A stretch of 64,000 nucleotides of DNA from NCBI GenBank assembly GCA_946811185.2, contig OX328106.1, forward strand, positions 11,202,777 through 11,266,776, in the 5' to 3' direction. Made by a program: the position numbers and the translations under genes. Below are positions 33,616-45,219 of this stretch, piece by piece (position 1 is the stretch's first letter; every line of letters begins with the position of its first letter). A model generated the notes under the pieces. That model saw only the letters and a program-made list of their open reading frames with translations. It did not search any database and was not told the origin of the DNA. This stretch comes from Hippopus hippopus. Lineage: Eukaryota > Mollusca > Bivalvia > Cardiida > Cardiidae.

Positions 33616-34257
33616 GGACTTGATCAATGGATCACCCGAGGTTTGCCGAATGATGTAGATTGTCATTCTTTAAACCCCAGTTTCACAGAGCGTGACTCAA
33701 GTATATATATCTTTACGTTTCTTTGTCGTACTCTTGGGATAGGTCATCCAGAAAAGTCAAGATTGTTGATCGCTTACGAGCATATAGATTTATCGAAAGT
33801 ATTTCCTCATGATAATTATTTGTAGAATATGCCGAGGGTAACTGACGAAAAATGACGAATTTCTGAATTGTACACCGTAAAATTTTATTGCTTTTCGGCG
33901 ACGACGGTGATCGAAAGGAATGAACCAGCTCAAAGGCATTTGTTTCGTCACTTGAAATGGTCCATGTTGTGACACCGTGCTGCTGTGGTGGCATAACTTG
34001 AGGCCACAAGAACTCTTAATTTTCAATAATTTCTTCTAGGACTGACTTTCGTTGACATATTCCGCAACCGATCGTCAGTATTTGTGATCAAAACTTGCCG
34101 GATCTGGGGTAAAATTGCTTCTGTCCTCTCCTGAAAAGTTGTCTCTGAAAAAATGCAACCATGAAGATTTCATTTACCAATAGACGTGTCACAAAAAAAA
34201 AGCTTCCTCACAATCTGATACCGGTCTGCACTCATCGACACTCGATCGTTTTACGCT
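33616..34257. other. Unassigned stretch
   Basis: AACCCCAGTTTCACAGAGCG at 33673 is a scrap of an HpB terminus. A 98-codon minus-strand frame at 33713-34009 is unrecognised. Confidence 0.4.
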
Positions 34258-34494
34258 TTACTTGCATCTGCGAAAAGTATCGACCAAGGTCAGCCTGCGC
34301 AGTCCGCGCAGGCTGACCTGGGCCGAAACTTTTCGCACTTGGTCAGTTTTCTGTATGTCCAAGGCCCAGTCTGCCTCATGATTAAGTTGGTTGTTGAAAA
34401 AAGTGAATGCTATGAACCCGTAAGTATGTGATGGCTTGCTTGGTACCGTGGATCACGGAGATGAATTAAGCCCCTTTTGCCAGAGCATTGCTCA
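34258..34494 (+). mobile_element. HpB MITE, left end missing
   Basis: Begins at TTGCATCTGCGAAAAGTATC, core CAGCCTGCGCAGTCCGCGCAGGCTG, right end CAGAGCATTGCTCAC. Confidence 0.85.
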
Positions 34495-34794
34495 CATAAA
34501 TACGTGTATGTATTCTGACCCTACTTTTTCAAAGTGAATAATTATGGTACCGAGTAACATATTTTTGCTAAAGATCTATTTAGGTAGTGACCAAAAGACT
34601 ACTATAAAGAGTAATTAAGAAATTGTTTTTTTACCCAGTCTTGGCAGCTTTAGAACATTGCGAAAATACTGTTGACATTACCGTTGTTCAATGGGTCTGC
34701 AGTTCAGTGCACTGCCTGGCTAAATATGATGTTTTTTTTTTTAAACCAGAAGAAAAATGCGAGCAGTAAAAATTACAAATTAAGTATGGGTCAC

Positions 34795-34926
34795 AATTGT
34801 CATATAAAGGATAGAAAACATTGTGGGGAAAGGAGAAATGCTTGTTACCATTATTTTCTCGTTTTCCAACAATGTTTTCAAAAGCCTTCCTCCTCGATGT
34901 TAAACCACGTGATTGCTAGGTAAAAG
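34795..34926. repeat. HpC right half
   Basis: GAAAACATTGTGGGGAAAGG, worn centre, CAACAATGTTTTCAAAAG, and end GTGATTGCTAGGTAAAAG. Confidence 0.6.
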
Positions 34927-35773
34927 TTTCAGCGTTGATGGACTGTCAAAACTTTTAATGCATGTGCCTATCTCTCGTCCCTGGCCTTAACGTATGGCCG
35001 AAAATAAAAACAACAACAGAAAGTTATAATGGCACACGACAAGTTTCTAAATAATTCAAATGAAATCTTCAAGCCGATAGTCTGCGCTGGCCTCTTCCCA
35101 AGCTGGGCACAGAACTGTATTATTGTGCGACTTTTTATGAAACCTTCGGACGTCATTTTCACGTCAACACTATAGTAACAATCCAGACTGTTAGATTCAT
35201 AACAAGGCGAACATACGAGATATGATGTCAAAATTCCATCGATACAGTAACGTTAAATTATTTTGTTTGCCGACGTCAGATATCACGCAAAATTAAGTAA
35301 AACAAATTTAGAGTGATGAGCACTAGTTTCTTAAAAAGTTGATTCTGACTTTCGGCATACCGTGCGAAACCACGATAGTGTTGCTGAATGGTTGGTGAAT
35401 ACGGACCAATGAATTTCGACTCTGACCAAAAAGGAACAAGATATTCGCAATTTTATCAGTGTGAACACTTTGACCTGTAGAAAAATGATTACGTCAATGT
35501 AGGTCAACAATTTTGCTTTCTTCCTTCCAAAGATATAACTTTTGAGCGTTATTTTGAAGGCAGAAAGCCTTATCATATGACTATTGTTGAAACAAGAAGA
35601 CCCTCATCAGATGTCCATTATTTAACAAATAAATTTTGGGGGCAATTTTCATCTAATTTGAGCTACAATCACGTGAATAAACCCGCAGAAGAAATTCAGT
35701 TACCTCTTTCCATTTGAGTTGTAGAAGATATGCGCAGAAAGCCTGTCCAGTTTGGCTCTAGGACAATTTCATA
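34927..35773. other. Unassigned stretch
   Basis: Short minus-strand frames only; nothing recognised. Confidence 0.4.
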
Positions 35774-36013
35774 TTAGCCATGGTCTGGCAAAAGGGCGTT
35801 TAATGCATCCGTCTGTGATGCATGATACCAACAAAGTCATCACATAATTAGGGTTCCATAAAATCCATTTTGTGTAACAACCAATTGAACAGTGAGGTAG
35901 ACTGGTCCTTTGACATGCAGAAAATTGACAATAGCAAAAAGGCGGCGCAGGCGGACTCTGGTCAATACTTTTTGCAGATGCATTAAACCTCCTTTTCACA
36001 GGGCATGACTCAT
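35774..36013 (-). mobile_element. HpB MITE, core shortened
   Basis: TAGCCATGGTCTGGCAAAAG left end. The hairpin is reduced to GGCGGCGCAGGCGGAC; the right end is CAGGGCATGACTCAT. Confidence 0.75.
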
Positions 36014-36059
36014 TTATCAAATCCGTAGTTTTACGACCATGAGAAAGAGTTCTTTTAAG

Positions 36060-36290
36060 CACAAACACATGCAAAAGACAAAGTATACACTGTACTCGTC
36101 ATTTGCGAAAGGTTTTTCATCGAGAAATGGCAACAAAGAAGATATCCAACAGCAGAAAGATAAAGAGTTGTTTGAAACACATTGGCTGAAAGTATTTGCA
36201 GAAGAAGACAAAGTATACTTGTCATTTGCAAAAGGTTGTCTATCGAGAAATGGTAACAAGGATTATGTCCAAAAGCAGTGTCAGGACAGA
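36060..36290 (+). repeat. Two-copy duplication of about 120 bp
   Basis: AGACAAAGTATACACTGTAC..TCATTTGCGAAAGG..TCATCGAGAAATGGCAACAA recurs about 125 bp downstream with mismatches. The 108-codon frame across it (36039-36365) repeats a peptide with SFAKG and SRNGNK. No homologue recognised. Confidence 0.6.
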
Positions 36291-36532
36291 AAGGGCATTT
36301 TAGGTGCAAAACCGGTGCATCGACCGATTCCGCTGTGCAATTTGTACGTGTCTACTCTCAGATAACAATAAAAAACTGACCTACAAAAATGCGTATACAT
36401 TGAAATTTGAGGTGTCGCACCACGCCTGTTTGCTGTATTGGAAACATTAAAGAGTGAAAATAACTATATTTCAGCCTCTGCTTTGAGTACTTTCATTGGC
36501 AAACCCCAAAATATGCTGTTTGCTTTTATCAA

Positions 36533-36791
36533 ATGAGCCATGCTTTGGTTTTATTCATCTCCATGATTAATTAAACCCAACGCAAGTCACCACATGACTG
36601 TGGATCTAAAAAAAAATCGATTTTGTCTGACAACCGACCGAATCATGAGGTAGACTGGTCCTTGGACATGTATAAAACTTACCAAAAGCAAAAAGTTTCG
36701 ACCGGGGTCCGCCTGCGTGGACAGCGCAGGCTGCCTTTCATCGATAATATTTACACATGTACTAAACCACCTTTCACAGGGCATGGGTCAA
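36533..36791 (-). mobile_element. HpB MITE, worn
   Basis: ATGAGCCATGCTTTGG left end, core GTCCGCCTGCGTGGACAGCGCAGGCTG, right end CAGGGCATGGGTCA. Confidence 0.75.
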
Positions 36792-37056
36792 ATGTATGTC
36801 CTACAGCCGACACAAAAAAAGCTAAAGGAAAAAGTACCTCAAGCAACTCATCTCAACCACAACTGCCCTTAAAAATCAGTGAGGAAAAATAATCCTCTGT
36901 GGTGGTAGACCATGTTCCTTTATGTGACCAAAAGGCATTAACCAGTTTCCCAAGAAATAACAAACTTGCACTCGGTTTCCACAAAAAGTATTATACAAAC
37001 ACCAGAATCATATGTTAGACGCGTCCTTCAGTTTTCTTCCATAAAACGGTACACTA

Positions 37057-37255
37057 GGGTCCGTATACACCAACCATTCTTGAGAACATTATTTGTCTTA
37101 CTCTCCAAGATTTTCCAAAGTTGACAATAACACAACTTCTGATTGGCTAAACCATTTGGTTTAGCCAATCAGAAGTTATGTTACTTTTAACTTTGGAAAA
37201 ATATCGATAATAAGACAAAGAATGTTCTTAGGAATGGTTGGTAAATATGGACCCT
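37057..37255. mobile_element. HpE palindromic MITE, well preserved
   Basis: Terminal inverted repeats GGGTCCGTATACACCAACCA / TGGTTGGTAAATATGGACCC. Central hairpin CAACTTCTGATTGGCTAAAC..GTTTAGCCAATCAGAAGTT at about 37132-37176. It lies about 540 bp upstream of the ShK gene TATA box. Confidence 0.85.
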
Positions 37256-37792
37256 GAAGTCCTTGCAATCAAATTCTAACATGGCTCTACTGTTGACTGC
37301 TACGACCCGGAAGCATTTCGGATTCGTGCAACAACTAGGGCTGTTATACTGTAATACTGAAGAATCTAGGATTCAAGCAGCATAAAACCCGAGACTTACT
37401 CTGTTTCTCGTTTACTTAACCTTAATGCCCACTTTACAGTTTTTGTTCCTTTTGAACAGTTCAACGTAGTAAATGCACTCTGACCACATCTTTCAAAGGG
37501 TTTTACGTACAAAAAAAAAATGATTATAGGTGAACCTGTTACTTTCTGACAGTAACCTGCGCCAGACCACTCTTAAAAAACATTTTAGATAATGACAGTT
37601 AATGTTTTAAGGCCGACAAGTTCACGGTGTTTGTCGAGTTCAAACCTAGACCATCGGAAGGTCTATGGATCAGTTGAAACCATGTTCTCGGTTCTTTTTC
37701 TTATCAATAAACATATGGCCTTTCCCACAACAGTGAAAACGTTTAATAATCTCTTTTAGTCTATTCGTCGAGCAACACCAGACGAATACTAG
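37256..37792. other. Upstream region of the ShK gene
   Basis: Repeat-poor. No further control element can be defended. Confidence 0.4.
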
Positions 37793-37800
37793 TATATAAG
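37793..37800 (+). promoter_or_regulatory. TATA box of the ShK-domain gene
   Basis: TATATAAG lies 50 bp before the ATG. A start 25-30 bp downstream (about 37823-37830) would leave a 5' UTR of about 20-27 nt. Confidence 0.65.
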
Positions 37801-37849
37801 TTAGTGCTGTGGAACTGGTGACCTATTATCAGGAATTAACAGAGAAAGC

Positions 37850-37949
37850 ATGTGCGGCCGGGTTATTCTGTTGATAAGCTTCTGTGTGGGGACCCTTGGG
37901 CAGGCCCCGCCCCTTCGTGTTACCAGTGCTCCTAACACTTTCGATCCAA
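37850..37949 (+). CDS. Secreted four-ShK-domain protein, exon 1 (signal peptide)
   Basis: Encodes 33 residues plus one base. It starts MCGRVILLISFCVGTLGQA: a short N-region with one Arg, a hydrophobic core, and likely cleavage around Gly17/Gln18. This marks a secreted protein. The exon ends at a strong GTAAGT donor (37950) in phase 1, matching the acceptor at 39239. There is no competing upstream ATG in the short 5' leader. Confidence 0.8.
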
Positions 37950-38943
37950 GTAAGTTATTGATGAATTAACGCAGTTAAAATTCAATAAGAGAATATAGTG
38001 CAGTCAAACCTATGATTGACAACAATCGTTTTCAACCGCCACCTTCGATGAGGAACAAGCACTTCTAAAGGATATCTTTTGATTCTGTGTCTATACTTTA
38101 CGTTGAAATAATTCGTTTTATTTCTATTCCTTTTCGTTTATTAAAGTAAAGAATTGGTAATAAAACTAGCGCAGTTAAAGATAAATAAATAAATAAATTT
38201 ATTAACAGGACTTGAGCAATTACATTTTTTTTTTGCTTATTTCAAACCGTTGATTTTGTTTTAAGTAAAAATTCCATTGTGTTTTTGTAAATGTCCATCA
38301 AAGGGACGTAATTCGTGATTATTTAGCTATAAACGGTTATTCAAAGAAAGACAAAATTTAAAAATAAAACTGTGACTGTAATTACTGCTGAGATAGTTGA
38401 ACATTGGTTTGTACAGATCAGGTTCGAACTAAAAATATAGGAAAAAAAAAGGACTTTTTTTTTTAAAAGTCGATGTACTCATTTTTAAGTTACCATTAAT
38501 TTTTTTTTTTCAACATTAATGACCATGTGTTTAACAGCCGCATGTCATATCATTTCCTTCTTTAAAGTGTGGAAAACATTTCGTATAAAGACGCAAATGC
38601 TTATTCCAAGCAAACTTGGGGGTTTTCTCTAAAATACTTTCATCTGTTGTCCCTGATAGGGCAGTTTGTTTCTATAAATTTTATGCAACAGTAAGAGAAC
38701 TAGTTTGTAACCTGCTAGTATTCGTGAAAGGAAGGTTTTATTCTGTTTGATAAGAAACCTTATGTAAAACCGGGCGTGGAGCTCAGTAACAGTGGTTGGC
38801 AGTGGAAGCAAGAGTAATCCATCTTATATACGCTGTTGTAAAGAAATAATACACCTTGGCTTCGACTTCAATCCAAGTTTTGATTCTGACTGCCTTGCTC
38901 CTTGGTACCACACTGAACGTTTTTCTCAGCTTCATGTTCATCT

Positions 38944-39143
38944 GAGGTCCGTAGTTGACAACCATTCCTAAGAACGTTCTTTGTCTTATTCTAGAGAATT
39001 TTCTAAATTTGAAAGTAACACAACTTCTGATTGGCTAAACCATTTGGTTTAGCCAATCAGAAGTTGTTTTACTTTCAAATTTTAGAAAATCTTGGAGAAT
39101 AAGACTAAGAATGTTGTTACGAAGGGTTGGTAAATACAGACCC
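38944..39143. mobile_element. HpE MITE in ShK intron 1
   Basis: GAGGTCCGTAGTTGACAACC / GGTTGGTAAATACAGACCC ends and a perfect GATTGGCTAAACC..GGTTTAGCCAATC hairpin. It ends about 96 bp before exon 2. Confidence 0.85.
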
Positions 39144-39239
39144 AGAAGGAAACAAACTGACAGGCCAGCACTAGAGCTGAACCATAGTGATACACAGGTA
39201 CATGTTGTATATTCCGTACATGTATTGTTTTACCAACAG

Positions 39240-39350
39240 ACTGTCTGGACAAGTTGAACAACTGTTGGGACATGCCGGAGTCCAACTGTAGAGCACCTTA
39301 CGAGCAGTGGGCCAGGGACAGTTGTGCCAACAGATGTGGATATTGTGTAG
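39240..39350 (+). CDS. Secreted four-ShK-domain protein, exon 2 (ShK domain 1)
   Basis: 111 bp, phase 1 at both ends, between TACCAACAG and GTATGT. Encodes one complete ShK-type module with six cysteines spaced C-x6-C-x7-C-x11-C-x3-C-x2-C, ending CANRCGYC. ShK modules are small disulphide-rich folds found in many secreted invertebrate proteins, often beside enzymes or in chains. Nothing here indicates a venom role. Confidence 0.9.
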
Positions 39351-39378
39351 GTATGTCGGTAAATGGAACATAACATTT

Positions 39379-39642
39379 GAGTCATGCTCTGTGGAAAGGG
39401 GGTTTAATGCATCTGCGAAAAGCATCGACCCAGGTCAACCTACGTAGTCCGCGCAGGCTAACCTAGGTCGAAACTTGTTGCTACTGGTCAATTTTCTGCA
39501 TGTCAAAGGACAGGCTACCCCATGATTCAGTCGGTTGTTAAACAAAGTGGATGTCATGGATTCATTATATGACTGTGATGACTTGCTTGGTATAATACAT
39601 CACGGAGATGCGTTAAATCCCCTTTTGCCAGAGCATGGCATA
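39379..39642 (+). mobile_element. HpB MITE in ShK intron 2
   Basis: GAGTCATGCTCTGTGG / CCAGAGCATGGC ends; core CAACCTACGTAGTCCGCGCAGGCTA is worn. It starts 28 bp after the exon 2 donor. Confidence 0.85.
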
Positions 39643-40314
39643 TTTGTGTTGTCTGTTATTTGTAGTTGTTGCTGTTGCTGGCGTAGTCGTGTTAACCAAA
39701 TGTTATACATATACATTTTTATGCCCTTTGAAGAACACTAAAGGCCAAAAGGTAAACAATTTGGAGGTCAAATTGCTGACAAATTTAATAAGTACCAATT
39801 AGATCTACATGTATGAATACGACCATAATGATGATTCTGATAATGTTTCACAGTGCATTCTGTCAAAGTTCCAGTGACTGGCAGTAAAAATGTATTATAA
39901 CACTAGAAGAAAAGTTAGTGACTTTTATGTAAGTTTAAAAAAACATTTTTCTGCCAGCGACTGGACACTTCTTGAACTCTGACAGATTGCATGGTAACAC
40001 ATTATCAGACCCACTTTTAAATGGTATGATTTGAACTCGTCTGTAATTTAACCTCTTAACTGTTTGGAAGCTACCGGGCCTTAAAATCGACGGCTTTCAA
40101 AAATATTGAGAACCATGGATCAGCTGCTTGGAACAAACAATTTACCTTTCCCCATAGCATTTTCAATACAATTCAATTTCGGCATTTCCTTTTCATCTAG
40201 CGTTTCTCCACTTTTACTTGCTTTTACGACGTCTTAGATAGTTTTGGGTGGTACGAGATTACCCTTTCTGTCGTAATTCCGATTCTTACACAACCAATAT
40301 CTATCACTATCAGG
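39643..40314. other. Intronic stretch without recognised features
   Basis: AT-rich; no recurrent repeat or exon seen. Confidence 0.4.
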
Positions 40315-40465
40315 CTGTTCTTGGCACTGTCCTAAGGCAAGGCACTTCAGAGCCATAGCCTAGTACGGGTAGAAGACTTATATGAATAAGTGGGGTGTCG
40401 CCGAGATACGACTGAAATAATTTTGAGAGCATCGTAAAACACCATTTAATCAATCTATCTATCAC
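40315..40465 (+). repeat. SINE 3' part
   Basis: CACTGTCCTAAGGCAAGGCACTTCAGAGCC and GATACGACTGAAATAATTTT..CGTAAAACACCATTTAATCA match the second SINE type at 15568. The head is missing. Confidence 0.7.
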
Positions 40466-40699
40466 CCTGAGTCTCCATGTTTTTTTACCTGGAAAGCATA
40501 CAAGGATTGTCAACAAGTCCTCGTTAGCTGTTTCACGTGATATGGTTCTCAAAACTTTGATACGACACGCAACGGCTAGACGTCCTATAAACTTGTGACT
40601 GCTTGCCATTTTGTTGTCCATTTGTTACAACTTGCCATGCAGACTGATCTTGATTTACAATTGCTGCAAGTACACCCCAACCCTTCAAGAGCAATTGAT

Positions 40700-40792
40700 G
40701 ACCACAGTGGCTTTTGCGGACGGCATGGATCAAGATCAGACTGCACAGAAAGTGCAGTCTGATCTTGGATCTATACCGTGTGACTGTTTTAT
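40700..40792. repeat. HpD hairpin element, short
   Basis: TTTTGCGGACGGCATGGATCAAG..CTTGGATCTATACCGTGTGAC around a perfect GATCAGACTGCAC../..GTGCAGTCTGATC stem. Confidence 0.8.
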
Positions 40793-40949
40793 CAAGTCTA
40801 AACGATTAAAAAATTGATTCAATTGTATTTTTAGGCGTTGAAAGAGATCGAGGTATTTTTTTGCGGCGAAGGACTCAATTGAACTCAGTATTCTAAGTGT
40901 AGAAAAGATAGATATACTCGTATACATGTAGACAAAGATCTAAAGTGAC

Positions 40950-41290
40950 CTGGCGTTTGAGATAAAAATTTGAAAATAGGTCAGAAAAATTGTTATTAAG
41001 TAAGCCTTTTACAACCTTTATAATATTTTTTCTTGACGAGTTAGATAAAATTTTATCGCAAAAGCCAAAGTATGTCAGATTCTTTTTATCGTATTTATAA
41101 CTGTAGACCTGTCTCAAGAACTATGCGTATAACTGTAAGATCTATATGCAAAACCTACAAATTCATAAAAGAGACTGACTCACTGCCTTTACAGATGTGT
41201 ACGTTCTGAAATAGTTTCAGAAGCACACAAATGACTACTCAAAATCTCATCTCAAACGTGTGTAGGATAAGAAAATTCGTAATTGGAACA
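40950..41290. repeat. Family G foldback, copy 2
   Basis: GGCGTTTGAGATAAAAATTTG and GAGTTAGATAAAATTTTATCG arms, the flank TGTCAGATTCTTTTTATCGTA, and AGGATAAGAAAATTCGTAAT at the far end. Confidence 0.65.
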
Positions 41291-41420
41291 TTACACTGAA
41301 AACAAGGGAGGTTATGTGATAAAAAAAAAAAAAAAATGCCAAATTATGAAAACAGTTGTCAGTGTTCGATACCTTTGTATATGGATGATAGATTTTTCAT
41401 TTTTCCGTGTTTTTGTACAG

Positions 41421-41555
41421 GACCTACGACTCCAAAACCCGAATGCAAGAACAAGCTATCTAACTGCGAAGCCTACGACAAATCTGTTTGTACCAACCCT
41501 GACTACACCAAGTGGGTGGCTGACAATTGCAGATACTATTGTAGGATGTGTACAC
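41421..41555 (+). CDS. Secreted four-ShK-domain protein, exon 3 (ShK domain 2)
   Basis: 135 bp, phase 1 at both ends, between TTTTTGTACAG and GTAAG. A short Pro/Thr linker (PTTPKP) precedes six cysteines spaced C-x6-C-x7-C-x12-C-x3-C-x2-C, with the family-typical W-V-A-D-N-C block before the last three. Exon size and phase match a duplicated module. Confidence 0.9.
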
Positions 41556-41964
41556 GTAAGTTTTGCTACGAAAATTCTGTTGTTGGTGGCGATATGACCC
41601 AGACATTTACTAGTAGACATGTGTATTTACCCTTCAACATTTATCTGTCGATCATTTCACATTTTATTTTTCTTTCGCATGTTACGTCGAAAAGGGTTAC
41701 ATTTAGTCCTATGTAGCAAAGCCAGTCTCTGCAAAACCGGTCCAGTCACATAAAAGAACTTCATTTGCCTTTAGGATCAATTTTATTTGAAAATATTTAG
41801 TTGCCATCTTGCTGAATATTGGCTAAGTTTCCATCATATTTGTCTGTTTATTTGAATATGTTGTGTGCTTCTGTTTAAACCATATTATGTACATTCAGTG
41901 CTAGATAAAATAAATAGACGAATAAAATAAGTTTATTCAGAATTTACTGAAAACACTGTCATGT

Positions 41965-42062
41965 TGGATTACAGACGGTGCCGCCGCCATGACTCGGGTT
42001 TGTTATGCCACCGTCTGCATGAACTAATTCGTGCAGAAGATGACATAACAAACCCGATGCGA
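41965..42062. repeat. Imperfect foldback
   Basis: ACTCGGGTTTGTTATG pairs with CATAACAAACCCGA. The inner ATGAACTAATTCGTGCAG is partly palindromic. Confidence 0.55.
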
Positions 42063-42639
42063 CTATAAATTTATTAAACGAAAGCTGTTTCAATAATCAA
42101 AGGGCCGAACAAAATTTCGTTAGATAAGTTGCATTTCATTCGTATACCACCGCAAATCATAAGATAAAAGAATAGGAATGGATTTAGCTCATAAATAGGC
42201 AATTTTTCTACAAATATTTTTTATAAATCGAAAACTTAAGTCTTAATCTTACTTCTGATGTATATTTTATAGAACAACTTCTTTTATAAATAACAGAATT
42301 TGTTGTTCACACAGCGGCAAATTCGATGTCGGAGTTTGCTTTTGGAAACTATAAAGGGATTGATAAGACTGGACGTTCACGATGAATATCAAAATGAAAA
42401 ATAACATACGACTGGTCTTATAAACAAGACTAGTGGCGGTGGTAATGGTTTTGCCTGTGTTACTACGGTTGTTTTTGTCCGCTATGGTGTCCATGAAGCA
42501 CTAAATATATGGCGTGGATCTCCATTATTTACCTGCTTTCTCCGTCTAATATTGATACCTTTGGTTGTACCTTTGGATAACTCCTCAACCCTCCAGAAAA
42601 CCACACATATTTTTACATGTTTGAATCTGCCATAATAAC

Positions 42640-43035
42640 AGTGCTCTAAATGCATTCAGTCCGTATAAATTACATTTCTTAAAGTAATTCTCACGAATTT
42701 TCTAGTTTCGATGGAATTTAATTTCTGACTGGCTGAACCATTTGATCCTCGAATCAGAAACCGATTTTGTGTTACTTAATTTGGAATCAGACTAAGAATG
42801 TTATGAAGAATGATTGGTACTCGTAAATATGGGAAAAGTTCATACCATGTACATGATAATTCAAACCGTATAAGTTACATTTCTTTTTGTAGTTCTCTCA
42901 CGAATTCTACAATTTAGATGGAATGCAATTCTAACCGGCTAAACCATTTGATCCCCCAATCAGAAACCGATATTGTGTTAGTTACTTCATTTAGGATCAG
43001 ACTACGAGTGCTATTGAGCTGGTAAATATGAAAAA
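42640..43035. repeat. Two worn HpE copies in tandem
   Basis: ATTACATTTCTTAAAGTAATTCTCACG..GAACCATTTGAT..AATCAGAAACCGA (42660-42830) is followed by the same order at 42870-43030. The hairpins are partly lost. Confidence 0.55.
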
Positions 43036-43559
43036 ATGTCCATAATATCATGAAGTGAAATAACAAGGTAAAAAAATCTGTTCCACATAAATTCCTGCAA
43101 GTAAATTAATTTTTGTGTCGTAGTGAGAGCCAATCCTACGCTTTTCAACTAAAACATACGTTGTATTCAATTGAACCATAGAGTGCTGGAAGCGATTTAA
43201 TGTAGTAGACCCCTAATGGAAAACAGATATTTCCACTATAATATTATCCTACAAAATTTGCTATGATTAAAAATGGGTATTATTGTACTACTTTAACCGA
43301 GCCACTTTTTCCTTTTTTTCCCTTCTTAGAATTATCATTTATACTTCTAAAACCACTATATTCTCATTACAAAGGGAGAAAATAATTACCTCCCTTCACT
43401 TGAAACTAACAAAAGTATCAGCAAATAATTTCAAGATAGACATTAAAGGAATTTCTGGTCGGTTAAAAATGTGCAAAAGTATGATATCAGTATAAATCCT
43501 TATTTATCAACTAACAAGAAATTTTATTCCATGGTGAACTAGAAGCGTTAGGGGGTCTA

Positions 43560-44055
43560 CTACCTTAAGTTGCTATTTTGCGGACAGTGTAGACAAAGAT
43601 CATACTGCAAAAAACGTGCAGTCTGATCTTGGATCTACACAGTCCTCTTCTTTGTTACATATTCTGGCCCAAACAAGTTTGAAATAAAGATATTTCGGAT
43701 GTTTTTGTCCTGTTTGGAAAGGTCAATTTCATTAATTATGCGCTTCAAGGTTTTCAGATAATGGTTCACCCCTTCATCGCCATGGATATAAAATGGTGTC
43801 TTGCGGACAGCATAGATCAAGATCAGACTGCACTGAACGTGCAACTTAATCTTGGATAATGCCATCCGCAAAAACATCTGTCTTTTGCGTTTAAAGAATT
43901 AATTCTTTCAGCAACAAATGTGCACAATCGACCTCTTGTGAATTCTAATCATAAAACTCACTAAAACTTAGAATGATCACTAAATAAGCAAAAGATATAG
44001 ATCCAAGACTGTGAAATCTCATCTGGATCTATGCCGTCGGCAAAAGCTCCTGCAC
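43560..44055. repeat. Three HpD hairpins in a row
   Basis: Hairpins at 43580-43640 (GACAAAGATCATACTGC..), 43800-43870 (ATCAAGATCAGACTGCAC..) and a worn one at 43995-44055 (ATAGATCCAAGACTGTGAAA). They stand within 500 bp upstream of exon 4. Confidence 0.7.
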
Positions 44056-44080
44056 TAAATATTTCGTTTACAATTTTTAG

Positions 44081-44131
44081 AGGAAGAACTTGCCAGAATG
44101 GACGCCATGACCACAACAATATCACCGCAAA
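44081..44131 (+). CDS. Secreted four-ShK-domain protein, exon 4 (51-bp linker exon)
   Basis: Encodes 17 residues (EELARMDAMTTTISPQ region) without cysteine, linking ShK domains 2 and 3. The acceptor TTTACAATTTTTAG and donor GTAAGT are strong, and phase 1 at both ends keeps the frame. It could be skipped without frame change, so alternative inclusion is possible. Confidence 0.7.
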
Positions 44132-44160
44132 GTAAGTGACCTTTTTTTTTTCACACTGAT

Positions 44161-44406
44161 ATGAGCTACGCTCTGTGAAATGGGGTTTAATGCATCTACA
44201 AAAAGTATCTACCTATGTCAGACTGACCTGGGTCGAATCGTTTTGCTATTCAGTGAAATTTTGCATGTCCAAATAGCACTCTACTTCATGATTCAGATGG
44301 TTGATGCACCAAATGAATTTTATGGATCCATAATTTTGTGATGACTTGCTTTATGTAATGCATCACTGAGATACATTATTTTAAACACTCTTGTTAGAGC
44401 ATGGCT
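44161..44406 (+). mobile_element. HpB MITE, core deleted
   Basis: ATGAGCTACGCTCTGTGAAA left end and TTAGAGCATGGCT right end; the GC-rich hairpin is lost. It starts 29 bp after exon 4. Confidence 0.8.
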
Positions 44407-44499
44407 GTATATTATTTAGTTACTAGCCGAACCTTGGTTAGCTTAGTGAGGTAAAATGTAGAGGGTGCGTACCCAGGGTTTGTTACTTTGAATAATAAT

Positions 44500-44762
44500 T
44501 GGCCTGCAACACGCGAAAAGGGGCATTCAGACATTTGCGTAAAGTGTCATCTCGGATCAGCCTGCGCAGTCCGCGCAGGCTAATCCGAAACGACACTTTC
44601 CGTTTTTATGTAATTTTCTGTCTCGCGCAATTCTACTGTAACTCAAAATCCAATGTAGTCGTAAAGTGCCGTCTCGGATTAGCCTGCGCGGACTGCGCAG
44701 GCTGATCCGAGACGACACTTTACGCAAATGACCGAATGCCCCTTTTCGCGTGTTGCAAGCCA
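44500..44762 (-). mobile_element. HpA double-hairpin MITE
   Basis: 263 bp, in the orientation opposite to most HpA copies here; both hairpins intact. Confidence 0.9.
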
Positions 44763-44815
44763 GTTATAGTCTTGGCCAGTTCTTCTTATTTCCACAAGTG
44801 GGACTGTTCAACCTG

Positions 44816-45042
44816 ACTTTTTACCAACAACAAATTTTTAGACTTGACCAAATTAAAAGCTTTCGCAAAATTTAATTTAAATATGACTAAAATGGTGAAA
44901 GTTATCTGTGATATGATAGGAAACATTGTGGGAAAAGGAGAAAATTCTGGGTACCAGCATTTACTCCTTTTCCCACAATGTTTTCAAAAGGCTTTCTTTC
45001 TCAGGGTCGTTATGACTCGGAATTGTGTGGTAGAGGGTAAAA
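44816..45042. mobile_element. HpC hairpin MITE
   Basis: CTTTTTACCAACAACAAATT head, AAACATTGTGGGAAAAGGAG..CTCCTTTTCCCACAATGTTT stem, and GTGTGGTAGAGGGTAAAAG tail. Confidence 0.85.
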
Positions 45043-45219
45043 GGCACGTTTAGACCTATTAACGGTACCACGCGTAAACAAAAATCAATAGCGACATATA
45101 CAAAATACAACCAAATTGAACTACCTGTACCAAGGGAAACACTTTTCATTGCGATGCAGTGTCCAGTAGTATATCCAGGCTTCTATTTCTCATTTATTAT
45201 TCTCGTTATTATTTTATGG

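Noticed and set aside
36039..36365. 108-codon frame with an internal peptide repeat as a gene
   Set aside because: The repetition follows a DNA duplication; no splice sites, promoter or homologue could be defended.
44499..44705. Several 65-80 codon frames starting MACNTRKGAFGHLRKVSSRIS-like in different places
   Set aside because: They recur because they translate the HpA element; the similarity is that of the MITE and no host protein is implied.
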